Origin: Ricinus communis
Lineage: Eukaryota > Streptophyta > Magnoliopsida > Malpighiales > Euphorbiaceae
Length of the DNA stretch: 64,000 nucleotides
Assembly: GCF_019578655.1 (NCBI RefSeq)
Contig: NC_063261.1
Span: forward strand, 19,210,216 to 19,274,215
Direction: 5' to 3'
The position numbers and the translations under genes are program-made. A model generated the notes under the pieces. It ran no database searches and was not told the origin of the DNA. It saw only the letters and a program-made list of their open reading frames with translations. This document shows positions 45,863 to 59,085 of this stretch, one piece after another. Every line of letters starts with the position of its first letter. Position 1 is the first letter of the stretch.

Positions 45863-48800
45863 ATGATGTTAGGTTATAGCCTTCTTGTATTAAGCATTTC
45901 AGGCATTGTTTTGTCCCAGTCCATAATCAAAACTCTACCTGGGTTTGATGGAGATCTCCCCTTTCATCTCGAAACTGGGTTAGTAAATCCTTTTTGCAAG
46001 CTTTCTAATGAGATCATGGACTTTCTGAATGATTTTTTGTATCATGTTAATTAAGATATGTAGGGGTTGCGCACAAGGAAGAGGTGCAAATGTTTTATTT
46101 ATTTTTGGAGTCAGAAAGGAGTCCAAAAGATGACCCTCTTATTCTTTGGCTTATTGGAGGACCTGGTTGCTCTGCTCTTTCTGCTTTTCTCTATCAAACT
46201 GGTAAGTTTTTAGTTCTCTTGCTCTGCCTGAAACTGAAAAAAATAATAATAATAAGATAGAAAAATAGAATAAGAAAACAAAACAATGATACATGATTTA
46301 AAACAAAAAAGGAGAAGAAAAAAACTTCGTTTCATTTTTTTTTCATCTACGTTTCAGATTAAAATGTGGCTCACATGAAAAGCACTCATAAGTGGACCTT
46401 TCTCACCAAATAATGACAAAAGAACACCAAATTTTAGTTTCAAATGAAAGGTAAAATACATTTTAAGCCCTTTGATTTTTATTTTATCTCATTGGGTCCT
46501 TTTATTTTTATTAAGGACCTAATGGTCAATAAAAATTTCTTACAATATGTATACTTTTTTCAATAAAATTAAAAATAAAAATACAAAGACATAAAAAAAA
46601 ACAAATTAAAAATATAAAAGCTTAATAAAATAAAATAAAATAATTCAGAGACTTAATAAATAGGATTCTCCAAAATAAAATTATCTTTGTTGCTTATTAG
46701 CATATTAAAAAAAGAAGAGCGAACTAATGAGACAATGCTCACTGAATGCATGTGAAACATTTGGATGTATCTTTTTGGTCCTGCAAGCCCTGAAGCCACC
46801 TTATGTTGAATGAAAAAGGTACATTTTAGTCCTTGTATAAAAAAAAGGTACATTTAGATTTATCTTCTTAAAATTAACAAATTTTCGTACTATATAAAAT
46901 TTTACATCATTGATACCATAATAAAGAAAAATGTTAAATTACCCCCATTAAGCCCATAACTCTTTTTTTTTTCTTAAGAGAAAAAATTTTATAAATTAAG
47001 TTGTTCGAAACTTTGTATTTTATGAAAATTTTATATATTTGAAATATGTTTATCGAAACAACTAATAATTTATGCACATCTTTAAAATCACATAGAAGTT
47101 TTCTATAGAAACCGCAGTTGAATAGACACATCTTGTTATCTCAACTCAATTAGTTCATTGTACATTTTAATATTTTATATTTTGTATCACTAAAATGAAA
47201 TAAAATGAGTTAAGAACCATATAGAATTTTAAAAATAAATAGCATAAAATAGCGGAATTAACAAAACCTGTAATTCTCCTAACCACCAAAATTATTGAAT
47301 AATAAGTGACTAGAAATTAGGTGAAGAATGCTAACAATTGTGATCCGAGATAGAAATTTCATATCGAGCAAGCTTTTCAATAACTTTAATTTCGTGATAA
47401 ATATGAGACTGTGAAATTTATGTTACTAACAGAATTCAAATATTTAGACCATTGCATTTGAAATTTCATAAGTGAGTATGAAAGAGATTAGCGACATACA
47501 AAGAGTCGCATTCAAGCCATATTGGAAAACCGTTGCAACAATGTTGATGATGCAAGCCATGTTTTGTCGTTGTAAACTATATTTTCTGACACTTAACTCA
47601 TTTCGTCGCTAAAAATATCTAAAGCTTTTTGCAAAGGATTTTGTCTTCTCCTAAAAATGGTGCCGCCGCTAAATACTGCAATGGATAAGTAAATGGTCGC
47701 CAAAAGTTATTTCCTGGAAGAATCATGTCTACCCCAATGTCTGTATCTCACATGTATAAACTATTACTGATAAATAATTTAATCATAACATTGTTGGAAG
47801 ATTTTCTTTACAATGAGGTTCCAGATGTTACTAAAATGCAGCCTTATAAATTTGTTTGTTACATTTTTTCAGGGCCACTATCATTCAACTATGCAAACAT
47901 CAGTGGGAATAAACCAACACTTATGCTAAATCCATATTCATGGACAAAGGTCAGACACTTCAATTTTGCAGTTTCTTTTCTTCTTTTTTTTATCCGAATT
48001 AGTTCTCCGAGAACTACATAAATTGGATACTAAACCCAAAAAATATATTACAGAAATAACAGTTTTCTTGCTATAACATAGATGTCTCCCCTTAATATAA
48101 TAATAACGAGAGAAAAGAAATTTCAAATTAGTTCAAAAATGGATGTCCTCTTGGAGAAATTATAACAATTTAATTTGACAGGTTGCAAACATGATATATT
48201 TGGACTCACCTGTGGGTACTGGATTCTCATATTCAACAAGTTTTGAAGGATACAGAACGGGTGATCGGTCATCAGCAGCACAGCTCTATGAGTTTTTGAG
48301 AAAGGTGTGAAAAATATCTCAACATGTTAATACCTCTTGATTGAGCTACCCAATCGCTTTGTATATTTATCTAACAATTATGTTATTAGACTAGTAATCC
48401 AGTATTGAGTGTCTGTCTTATAGTGTAGAACTCGTTGCTTGGTAATTTTCAAAGTGTTAATATTGCAGTGGCTTGTGGCACACCCAAAATTTCTGTCGAA
48501 TCCATTATATGTGGGTGGTGACTCTTATGCTGGCATAGTTGCTCCAGTCGTTGTTCATGAAATATCTAATGGTACAAAAACTTAAATCTCAACAACTTAT
48601 ATTTGACAGCTAAAATTCCTTTTTATTTGATGGAAATGTGGTCTCTCTTTTTATTGCAGGGAATGATAAAGGGAATAAGCCTCAAATGAACCTCAAAGTA
48701 AACTATATATTAATTTCTGTTAAATTACGATTATTTAACTTGTTTACCAAAGCCTTATTTCAATTATCTTTCTGTTAAACTACTTGTTCTTCTGAAAAAA

Positions 48801-50837
48801 AATCAGGGATTTGTATTAGGCAATCCAGTTACTCATTTGGACATCGATTTGAATTCAAGAATACCTTATGCTCACCAAAAGGGTATCATTCCTGACAATC
48901 TCTACAAGGTGAACGAAATCAAGTCTAGTTGTCCTGGTAATAAAACATATCATCATTTCAAAGTATGCAAGCTTTTTAATGTTGTTACTCAATTAGGCAA
49001 CTAAGGAAAATTGTAAAGGCGAGTATAGGCATCCAGATCGACGCAATGAAATGTGCATCAACAATCTTCAAGCTGTCAATGAGGTGATATAGTAGGGTTA
49101 GCAATTTTCAGAATTTCTCCACTTCCTGTCTTTCAATTTCTTTTGTAGACTTGGAAATAATTTGATACATATGATTCAAAATGTAATGATAGACGTTCGA
49201 GAAATTATACATGTACAACATCGTGGAACCAAAGTGTACCTGGGATCTAAGTGCTTTGCTGGGAGAGAATGATCTACTTGAAATCATGAGAAAAATTGAT
49301 GTCTATACAGCATCTCAAAATTCCGTCGAGTGGTGTCGGGTAAAACATTTTATGTTATTTTTTCTTTATGCTACGTTCGATTGAAATCTATTAAAGAATT
49401 CATTTTATTTAAGAAGAAAAAGACATAAAAGAGAAAGTAAAATAAAAATGATAAAATTAAAGAAATATTTTGATATTATAGAATATATTGACAAACTAAT
49501 ATGAAATTTATTTGAGAATCTATATGTTTTATTAGAATGTAATTTAATTAAAACCAATCCTATACAAATTTGGTTACATAGAGTTTTGAATTAACTTGTA
49601 CTTCATTAAAAACATATAAATTTTAAATTTATAAATAAATTCTATAAATTTATAAATTTCAACCAAACGTAAACAAACATCTATATGTGAATACTGAAGC
49701 AACTTATAATATTTTCTAAGAATTTTCTAAGAATTTGAAAAGATAAATTTTTACTATTCCACTGACCCAATGCTAGATGTGGCACTGCCATTGCATGTAC
49801 TCACATTCATATTATTAACATAATCTTCTCCTTCTTTCTTTTTTTTCTTTTGTAATTTGGTTTAATAGGATTTTATGCTAGTGTATGTCCACTTTTGGGC
49901 TAATGATAAGAGTGTCCAAGATGCTCTTCATGTTAGAGAGGTATGCAGTACTTTTACATACATATATCATCATATTCATGTTGGCAAATTAATATTTTGG
50001 GAACTTTTTGATAATTCAGGGAACAATAGAGGAGTGGATAAGGTGCAATTCAAGTCTGGTTAGGTATGAATTTGATGTTCCAACCACTCTGGAATATCAA
50101 AGAAGCTTCACTAAGAGGAGCTACCGTGCTTTGATTTTCAGGTAAATTATATCAATTTCATTCTTTTTCTTTCTAGCAGTTAAAAAGGAGAGAAGGGCGA
50201 TCACTACTAGAAACCTTTTTTGTTTATTTATGGAAGGTGCAATGAAATATGCTTACTTCTTCAGCCTATTAGATATAGATTATGACAAATAAAATCATAC
50301 GAGTATATATTTTCATGTATTAAGATTTAGCAACCTTGAAATTGTAATGTTTCTCCCTGACAGTGGCGATCATGACTTGGCTATTCCATATGTGGGCACA
50401 CATCAATGGATCGAGTCCCTAAAACTGAAAACGACAAGTGATTGGAAACCATGGTTCGTTGAAGATCAGTTTGCAGGGTAAGTAATTTCTACCCGAACTA
50501 TTAATTATGAACTTTAACAGACATGTTTTCTAGCCCTCAAATATCTCAGTTTCATTAAATTCGTTATCAATTATTCTTTTTCTTTCTCTGCAGCAATGTG
50601 ATTACATATTCAAAGAAGAAATACAATTTGACATATGCAACTGTTCAGGCAAAAATCACTTTCTTCTTGGCTGATCTTTTAAAATATTTCATTTCACATA
50701 ATTAATAAGGGGTTACTTAGAATTTTGTTTCTTTTTCTCCTCTCTTTCTGCAGGAAGGGGGTCATGCAGCTACAGAAATAAGGCCTAAGGAGTGTTTTGC
50801 CATGATAGATAGGTGGTTGGCTTATAATTCACTTTAG
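45863..50837 (+). CDS. Serine carboxypeptidase-like gene F (divergent member)
   Basis: Fourteen exons: 45863-45978, 46056-46201, 47873-47949, 48182-48304, 48469-48571, 48660-48697, 48807-48908, 48997-49083, 49193-49339, 49869-49940, 50020-50141, 50364-50477, 50594-50648, 50754-50837; 461 residues, open throughout. Signal peptide [42 protein letters not shown] and [14 protein letters not shown] keep the triad. Signs of relaxation: exon 9 starts ACG instead of TGC after a weak acceptor (gatag), so a cysteine conserved in the other five is lost; GGQVAG-type context is EDQFAG; the (G/A)GGHTAPEY block is altered; intron 13 uses a weak GC donor (cag|gcaaaa). Intron 2 is 1.67 kb and intron 9 carries a 296-bp MITE. 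Probably still translated; it may be a neofunctionalised or decaying copy. Confidence 0.8.
47465..47720. mobile_element. Possible decayed CACTA-like fragment in intron 2 of gene F
   Basis: Several gcgac / gtcgc / gtcgct strings at 47490-47705 resemble the subterminal repeats of the element at 7136-8645. Ends and target duplication are not found, so the call is weak. Confidence 0.3.
49374..49669. mobile_element. TA-flanked MITE in intron 9 of gene F
   Basis: Left end CGTTCGATTGAAATCTAT and right end, reverse-complemented, CGTTTGGTTGAAATTTAT form terminal inverted repeats; each side is flanked by TA (49372-49373, 49670-49671). A second copy with the same internal sequence lies at 52375. A TA target suggests a Tc1/mariner-type origin (inference). 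It accounts for more than half of the intron. Confidence 0.72.
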
Positions 50838-52372
50838 CAAGATGATTCTATGGTAAAAGAGATCAATTTGACAATATAATCTATTTTACAGTATAATTGT
50901 TCTTTATCTTCATCAAGAATTTCGATTGCCTGCATGGATAAAGTATTCTGGTTCATCTTAGAAATGAAATGTAATGGGAAATTTATATTTGCTGTTCTGA
51001 AATTCTTTTTCAAAATTTGTTGAGATGCTGGCCTGTCCTACAGCATAATTTATTATCTAAAAGAATATAAATTAATTAAATTAACATAATCTATTAGGCA
51101 AAAGTGTATTCTGAATTGATATTTGAATGAAATTCTTAATTATCGTGATCGTTAAGTTTTGTCTTCGATCTATTTATTATCTATTATTTGATTGACCAAT
51201 CTTTCATATTGAAATGTTTACAAGTGAAAATATCATGAAAACTGAGGAGTTCACTAATATTTTGAAATCTGATATCCTTGCGAACAATGTGTATGAATGA
51301 GATTAAGTTAGCTAAAGGATTATGTTCTATCTGTACATATATATGTATTTGTATTATTAATAAAAATTAAAATATAAATAAGAATACCGGATCAAATTAC
51401 TAATATTTTTTATTAAATATTTATGTTGCTAGATATCACTTTATATATTATTAATTATTATAATCTATTACATAAAAATATAAATTAAATTGACATTTGA
51501 ATGAATATTAATCTTAATTTCCATCAAAACTTTTTTTTATCTCAATACATTAAAATAATTTAGTGTTTTGGGAGGTATTTATACTGGTTTATTTTTATGA
51601 TTCAAGTTATTTTATTTTTATTCAAAATAAAATAAAAGTTGATCTTTTATTTTCAGACCATTGAAATTATTTTTTATTTTTATGTATCTTATTTCATTTG
51701 TTTAAAATAAAATAAAAGTGGATATCTAATTAATTAATTAGTTATTGATATTCTTAAACATTATTACCAAATTGTGCTAAAAATATAAAATTAGAGCAAG
51801 TAAAATATATTATTTCATTATTTTTTTATAAGAACTAAGATTAAATTCTTAAAATCAAAATTTGAACTCTAATTTGATAAAATAACTAATTATTATTTAG
51901 TTTGATATTTGATATTAAGTTTAAGGACTAAATGGAACTTTTTCTTAATAAATTCAGTCCTTTTGACTAGTTTGACTACTATCAAAAACTAACAACTAAC
52001 CTCAGTGACTTCATAATATTTAATCCAGTTCTTAATCATTATAATTGTTTTCATTCTCATTTTAATATTATATCCGCACTACTTTGGCATGCAATTAAGA
52101 AAAGAAGAAGAAGAAGAAGAAGAAGAAAACCTCCCTAACATACAAACCTAAAATATAAAGATTGTTTCTGGTGGGAATGGTAGGTAGTCCCACCAACTTT
52201 CCAATTATGTGGCTGATATAATTAAATATTTAAAATGATAATTAAATATTTGTACAAATGATAATTAATTGTGATGCATTAAATACAAACTGTTATTTGA
52301 ATTACAATTATTTTTAATTCACTACAACAATAGATATATTTATAATCATATCTTTTAAAATGACTTTTACGC
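50838..52372. other. Spacer downstream of gene F
   Basis: AT-rich; a (GAA)n microsatellite at about 52101-52128; no gene seen. Confidence 0.55.
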
Positions 52373-52374
52373 TA

Positions 52375-52661
52375 TGTTTGGTTGAAATTTGTAAAAAAAA
52401 ATTATTTTATTTTAAAAAAAGACATCAAAAAGAAAAGAAAATAAAAATAATAAATTTAAAAGAGATATTTTAGTGTAATAGAATGAATTGATTTACTAAT
52501 GTAATATTTATTTGAAAATTCTATCTATTTTGTTATTGGTTATAATCAATTCAACACAAATTTAATTATGTAGAATACTAAATTAACTTTTACTCTATTT
52601 AAAGCATATAAATTTTAAATTCATAAATAAATCTATAAATTTATAGATTTCAATTAAAAAC
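52375..52661. mobile_element. Second copy of the TA-flanked MITE
   Basis: Begins TGTTTGGTTGAAATTTGT and ends ..gatttcaattaaaaac, flanked by TA on both sides (52373-52374, 52662-52663). It aligns along its length with 49374-49669, including the shared blocks taatatttatttgaaaatt versus taatatgaaatttatttgag and tataaattttaaatt. Confidence 0.65.
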
Positions 52662-53227
52662 TATTTTAATTTTTTAAGTTTTTTTTATTTATTAACTACT
52701 TATTTTTAAGATTCTAGTCCTTAAAGAAACAAGAGTATTTAATTATCTATTTAATGATATTGACATTTTCAGAGTTGAGTGGATTATAAGAAGCATATGC
52801 ATTCTCTTTTTCTTATATTATTATTATAATAATTATTATTGTTATTGGCTTCAACTTTCAGCTTTGTACTAAAAAAATGATGATAGATAAAATTTATTAA
52901 AATCTTTATAATTGGTGGCGTTTTATAATAGTCACTAATTTATATTTTTATTCACCTATAATTAGTTTCTAATATAATTTAAAATTTTTGTTATTCATAA
53001 AACCATTCAATAATTTATATAGATTTTATTTATTAAATAATATTAAAAATATAATAACTTCATTTTGTTCATAAAAACTTAAATATGCAATGCATGAGCA
53101 TAATATTAATTTGGTCATATTACAATCAAATACGACAAACGCACAAACCAACCTTATCTATATTATTATTATTAATATTTATTACTATTACTATTATTTT
53201 ATTTTGGAATCCTTTATTTATAAGCTC

Positions 53228-53281
<54 letters not shown>
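53228..53281. repeat. (TTA)18 microsatellite
   Basis: Eighteen perfect TTA units. It creates spurious poly-tyrosine and poly-leucine open frames that are not genes. Confidence 0.95.
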
Positions 53282-53282
<1 letters not shown>

Positions 53283-53969
53283 GTCAAAGGGGCATGGATA
53301 GGTAACTTTTCCAAGAGTAATAAATAGAAATAATTTCCATTAATATTTAATAGATGAAAGAATTCAAATATGAAATCTCTTAAAATTCTACACTGAAGAA
53401 CAAATATAAGTGTCTATTGATGGTAAATGAGAATTAATATATTAAATACCAAAATAATAAAGGCCAAATTATGTATAAAAAGCAAGGGAAAGTAAATAAC
53501 CAAATTTCATAGGGAATTAAACTAAACTGAGCTCTTTTATTTTTTTTTTATTTAATATTTTTCTATATTAAATTATAATCCTTTTATATTTTATATTTAA
53601 AATATTTATTTTAAAAACCTAATTACTAATTAAATTTCAAACTTTATACTTTTTAACAATTTTATCCAGTTGTTTTAAAATTTAGAATAAATACTCATGC
53701 TTTTAATTTATTTTAGAAGCACTTTTCGATAACAATTTTTAAAATTTTACGATAAGAAAGATGACATAGCACGTCAAGTGTTTACTAAAAGAATAATAAT
53801 TGTGAATCAACAAAAAAAATTATTCTAAATTTAGCAGTATAGACATTAAAAGTCTTATATATATACATTATTTTACATATACATCTAAACATAGTATATC
53901 TTTTGTTGACTTACTAAGTTTTTTTAGTAAACAAAATTAGCTTGCATATTATTTCTTTTAATTGTAAAA
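53282..53969. other. Spacer, no gene seen
   Basis: Very AT-rich, no coding signal. Confidence 0.5.
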
Positions 53970-54690
53970 TTTTATGAATTATCTCATTAGAAAACTATTT
54001 ATTAGTTAATATAATATTATAATATAATATACCACTTTTTCTTAGTACAGAATTAGTATCATTATTTGATTAGAAAATTATTTATTAATTAATATAATAT
54101 TAAAATATAATTAATATTCTATCTCTTAGAATTAGAGCCGGTATTTAATTAGAAATGTAATTTATTAATCGATAAATTAATAGAAGAATTATAAAATTAA
54201 GCATAAGCTTGAATATCATGTGTCAAAAGTAGCACACATGTCAAAATAAAAATCTTATGTGTCAAAAATTAAGGACACGTGTAAAAAAAAATTTAGTATT
54301 CAAAATTAATATATATATTTTAAGATATTATTTTCTAGAAATAAATTTTTTATCTAATTAAAAAATTAATTTATTAGTTAATATAATATTAAAATATAAA
54401 TAATATGTTATTCTTAGGATAGAATTAGTATAATTATTTTATCGGAGAATTATTTATTAGTTAATATATTATTTTTTAGGATTAGAATCAGTGTTTAATT
54501 AGAAATGTAACTTATGAATCAATAAATGAATAGAAAAAATTATAAAATTACACATAAACTTGAATTCTATACGACAAAAGTAAATAAATATATCAAAACA
54601 AAAATTTTATGTGTCAAAAATTAAATATATATATTAAAAAAATTTAGATCTCAGAAATTAATATATATAAATATCAATTAGATCTCTTTG
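53970..54690. repeat. Imperfect tandem duplication, unit about 372 bp
   Basis: Two diverged copies start near 54041 (cttagtacagaattagtat) and 54413 (cttaggatagaattagtat). Both continue through a ttaattagaaatgtaa block, a 'cataa(a/g)cttgaat' block and 'tatgtgtcaaaaatta'. The offset is 372 bp. Non-coding; possibly an old transposon-derived tandem. Confidence 0.6.
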
Positions 54691-55409
54691 AAAGGATACT
54701 CATCTTTCCTATAAATACAAAATAAAATATAATTAATTTTTACTATAAATTAATTAAATAACATAGGTACGCTTTTTAATGTTAAACTTGATAAAATGTT
54801 TATGTATTTTCATAATATACGTTATAGTTTCGCTTAAATTTAACCAAGAATTTCTTATTCAAAACTGAACCAAAATTACCTCAGTGAAACCTTTTTACCG
54901 GTTCAATTTGTATGTTTTCAGTTCTTGTTCAGTTTTGCTTCCTAGTATACGAAAAGAAACTAAAAGGACATTTATTGGCAATTAATCGGATCAAATTTCA
55001 GCATACAAATGAAAACAACAGGTGCTTTGATCACATGGAGGCTGGCAGGTGCTTGCTTATCCATATATCTGATGATGATGGATAGCTGACCAAGCGACAA
55101 TGGCTTTCTTATACACAATAAGACTATTAATTTCTTTATGAAATGTACCATGTTTTGCATATGTTTGTCCTTTTTAGGGTTGTTTCTCTCCTAACATACA
55201 GTTACAGAACCCATTCGTCAGTACCAGAGAGGAAAGTTAGCTACACCTTTACAAGTATAACTAATTTTCAGCTCTTACTCAATTTTGGTGCTATCCAAAA
55301 TTGATCATTTGTATACAAAAGCCAAAGGAATCGACCAATTTTCGTTACTTAGACAAAGAAGAACAATATATGGAATATGTATATATAGCATTTTAGTAAC
55401 AGTGGTGGC
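54691..55409. other. Spacer upstream of SCPL gene G
   Basis: No supported gene. Confidence 0.5.
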
Positions 55410-55417
55410 TATAAAAA
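55410..55417 (+). promoter_or_regulatory. TATA box of SCPL gene G
   Basis: TATAAAAA 79 bp before the ATG at 55489. Confidence 0.5.
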
Positions 55418-55488
55418 GAAAAAGTTTTGAAACTTAAAAACAGGGATAGATTTTATTTTCTTCTTTTAGGAATAAAGGGTGTAATAGT

Positions 55489-58400
55489 ATGGCATCAACA
55501 TTATGGCCTGAATTACGAAATTGTTCATTCTGTAGGTATGGAAGGTATGGTTTCTGGGTTTGCTTCAATTTTTTACTACTACTACTTGCATCAAGTGTTA
55601 TTTCTTCACAGCAAATTGTTGAGAGTCTGCCTGGTTACAAGGGTAAACTTCCATTCAAGCTTGAAACTGGGTAAGTCTAACTCTTTCAAGTTTGTATTTT
55701 TCTGGATTTGCAGATGCATATAATGTTCTCTTTGAAACTGCATTCTTTTTAATGTCAATCTTTTATGAAGTGCAAATGTTTCTTGGTTTTTTTTTTAGTT
55801 GAAAAATGATTTGAAGAGAACCTGTATTTTTTAGTTTATGGTGATGATGAATGATGTTGGATTTGTGTTTAGATATGTGGGTGTAGGGGAGTTGGAGGAA
55901 TTGCAGCTTTTCTACTACTTCATTGAGTCAGAGAGGGATCCTGTAAGAGACCCTCTATTGCTTTGGCTTACTGGTGGTCCTGGTTGTTCTGCTTTCTCTG
56001 GCCTAGTTTATGAAATTGGTATGCTCCTTTTATCTTTGAACTTGTTATGTTTGTGTCAAAATAAGTCATTTAATTTGCTGTTCTATTAGAATTATTAACG
56101 CACATCTACAGCACAACTTGCAATAAGTTTGATCACAAAACCATCTCGAAGCTCTCAACTTTATGTTTTATTAGTCTAATCTCAACTTTGCAAATATATT
56201 GGTAGAATCTCATCTGTGATCTGCAAAGGACCAAGTCATTTCCTAGCAACCTTTTAATATGTTCAGTGTTCTACCTCTTCCGTTCCGACTGTGCATGAAC
56301 TCGGGACAAGAAATTGTCCCCCTTCCAGGATTTAGCTGTCTTAGAAATGATCATTACTAAACATTTTTATGTTCTGGGCATATCTGATGGACTTCTCAAC
56401 CATTGTGCAGGTCCACTAAATTATGATTATGATGCTTTCAATGGAAGTTTGCCATCACTCGTAGCAAATGAATTCTCATGGACAAAGGTGCCAATTAAGT
56501 TTCCCTTTGATCTTCCAGTTTCTCTGTAGATGTTAAAATCAACTGCAAAATTTCTTTATCAATCTTGTTTACATTCAGCATTGTTAATTCCTCCAGATTG
56601 CCAATATCATATTTTTGGATGCCCCAGTTGGCACTGGCTTCTCCTACTCGAAGTCCCAGGAAGGTTACTACACCTCAGACACAGAGTCATCACAGGCAAT
56701 TTATCAGTTTCTTAGGAAGGTGAGCCTGAGGCCCCCATATTTATATGTTTATATCTTTATGCAGGAAGGCATGTTGCTTCTATTCTGATGGCAACTCATT
56801 GAAAGAGCTGCATCAAACTATCCCATTCTAGTTAAAATGATGGATTATCAAGTTTTTTTTACTTTGCAAGTTGTGTTGCAGTGGTTAGTAGATCATCCCA
56901 AATTTAAGAACAATCCACTTTACGTTGCGGGTGATTCTTATTCCGGCATGATTGTTCCAACGGTTACTGTAGAAATAGCAAAAGGTAGCCTAACTCAGCA
57001 TACGAATTACATTGGAGCTTTTATCATTCAATTTCAGTTTTGTGTTGTTTCTGTGCTGTTTTATCATCAGGCTCAGATATTGCTTGGTGGTTGTGTTGCA
57101 GGAAACAAGGCCAAACACAGGCCATATATGAATCTCCAGGTTCTGCTTATAATAAATACTAATTCCTTGCTGTAGTGTTAGGTTTTTCCATTTCATTAAT
57201 GTCATATCCATTTAAGTTTATTCTGTATGCTGAGGGCTAAGATGTTGCTTATATTTGAATCAGGGTTACATGCTTGGCAATCCAGTAACAGATTTACATA
57301 ATGATGAGAATTCCAGAGTGGAATATTTCTACCGGGTGGGACTTATATCATCAGAACTATATCAGGTAATTTGATTTCTGCAGAGATCAAATTAAGCTCA
57401 TATTTCTCTTTTGTATTGGTATAATAAGTCTATAGATAAAATTATTGCTTTCATTCAGCACTTATTATGTTAATTAAAGAAAAAAGCTATGAGAACAATT
57501 TACAGCTGGTTTATGCCTTTCCAGCAAGCTAGAGAGGATTGCCGGGGTGAATATATAGCACCAAATATCAGCAATGTTGATTGTATGGATGTTATACAGC
57601 AAATTGCAGAGGTAAGAGGAAGTACCACTTTCAGGTTTTGAGTCTCATACTTCCATCAGAATTTGTGTCCTTTTCTTAACTAATGTGAATGTATGACTGT
57701 TAAAAATGCAGTGCACTTTAAAAGTATGTGATGCTCAAATATTGGAACCAAAGTGCAGTTTTGCATCTCCAAAACCACAGGGGTTGAAATGGGGACCCAA
57801 ATTTTTTCATGACCCTCCCATTGACATTGTTTCATCATCAGAAGAGTCTCCTAACAATTGGTGCAGAGTAATCCCTCTCTCCCTGTCTCCTCCCTTCATA
57901 TAGATGCACAGCAGTGCTTTTGATTTTCAAGAAATTGATTCAACTCAATTAGATATCATTCCTGAAATACAAAACCATTAAATACTGTCACATTTTGCAG
58001 AATGCAAATTATGTGCTCTCTTACATCTGGGCAAATGATGAAGATGTGCAGAATGCTCTTCATGTTCGAAATGTAAGTCAGTTCCAAGAGTATTGTTGTT
58101 GTACTAGCTGAATCAGCATGCTAATTTCAAATGGGTATTTAAATCCAAATTTATATATTCAAAGCTTTTTGCTTCTACTGGAAATCAGGATACCATAATG
58201 GATTGGAAGAGGTGCAATAAGTCTCTGGCTTATTCTTATAACATGTTGAGTACTGTCTTTTATCATAAAGAACTCATTATGAATGGCTATCGTGCTTTGG
58301 TATACAGGTAAGTTTCATAACACAGACATTTATTCTGGAACTTGAAACATATAATTCTCTTCAACTAGCTTATGCATGACTATCACTCCAGACATTTCTA

Positions 58401-59085
58401 TGGTGCTGTTATGTTCGTCATTTCTTATCCTTTTTCACTTTCTTGCAGTGGTGACCATGACATGCTAATTCCTTACACTGGTACAGTACATTGGATTCAC
58501 ACCCTCAATTTAACCACTGTTGATGAGTGGAGACCTTGGTTTGTGGAGGGTCAAGTGGCAGGGTTAGTTTCTAAAATTGTCTATTTGATCATCATTAGTT
58601 TTCTTTCAGAATGACTCGTTTTGTAGTTACAATTCCATGTAACATCGTAACAAGATTTGTCATTTTCCTTTTCCTTTGTAGATTCACAGTCAAGTATGCT
58701 CACAATATTGGAGATGGTTTAGTTTTTGCTACTGTCAAGGTAAGAAGAACACTCATAAAACTTGCCTACAGTGGCTGTATTTGCACCTAACCAACAAAAT
58801 GATTGCCATGTGGATTGAGTGTTTGACACTTGGCTAATAATTGATTGTCACAAATCCTGAGTGAGTATTATATACTCATCCATCCATGGCATCATCTATT
58901 GGCCACTTTAGGCACCTTTTTCCCTGTATATTTTCCAGTATTCCTTGCACAATCAGAAAGTTGGAATACAAATTTTAAGTCTGTTCTTTGGCATTTTACA
59001 GGGAGCAGGTCACACGGCTCCAGAGTACAAGCCAAAGGAATGTTTTGCAATGGTTGATCGGTGGTTGTCTTATTACCTTATGTGA
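55489..59085 (+). CDS. Serine carboxypeptidase-like (clade IA acyltransferase-type) gene G
   Basis: Fourteen exons: 55489-55670, 55873-56018, 56411-56487, 56597-56719, 56882-56984, 57102-57139, 57264-57365, 57525-57611, 57712-57867, 58001-58072, 58189-58307, 58449-58562, 58682-58739, 59002-59085; 486 residues, the longest of the array, all GT-AG. The long N-terminus ([19 protein letters not shown]) precedes the hydrophobic core [15 protein letters not shown]. Further motifs: [56 protein letters not shown]. All catalytic positions are canonical, and this copy has the most regular intron lengths and the least inserted DNA. It could be the founder-like member of the C/E/F/G group (inference). 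Likely vacuolar acyltransferase; acyl donor and acceptor unknown. Confidence 0.92.

Noticed and set aside
50203..50225. CACTACTAGAAACC string in intron 11 of gene F, like a CACTA terminus
   Set aside because: No opposite end or target duplication found; a chance match is likely.
53085..53327. Open frames with long Tyr or Leu runs
   Set aside because: They are translations of the (TTA)18 microsatellite, with no start context or homology.
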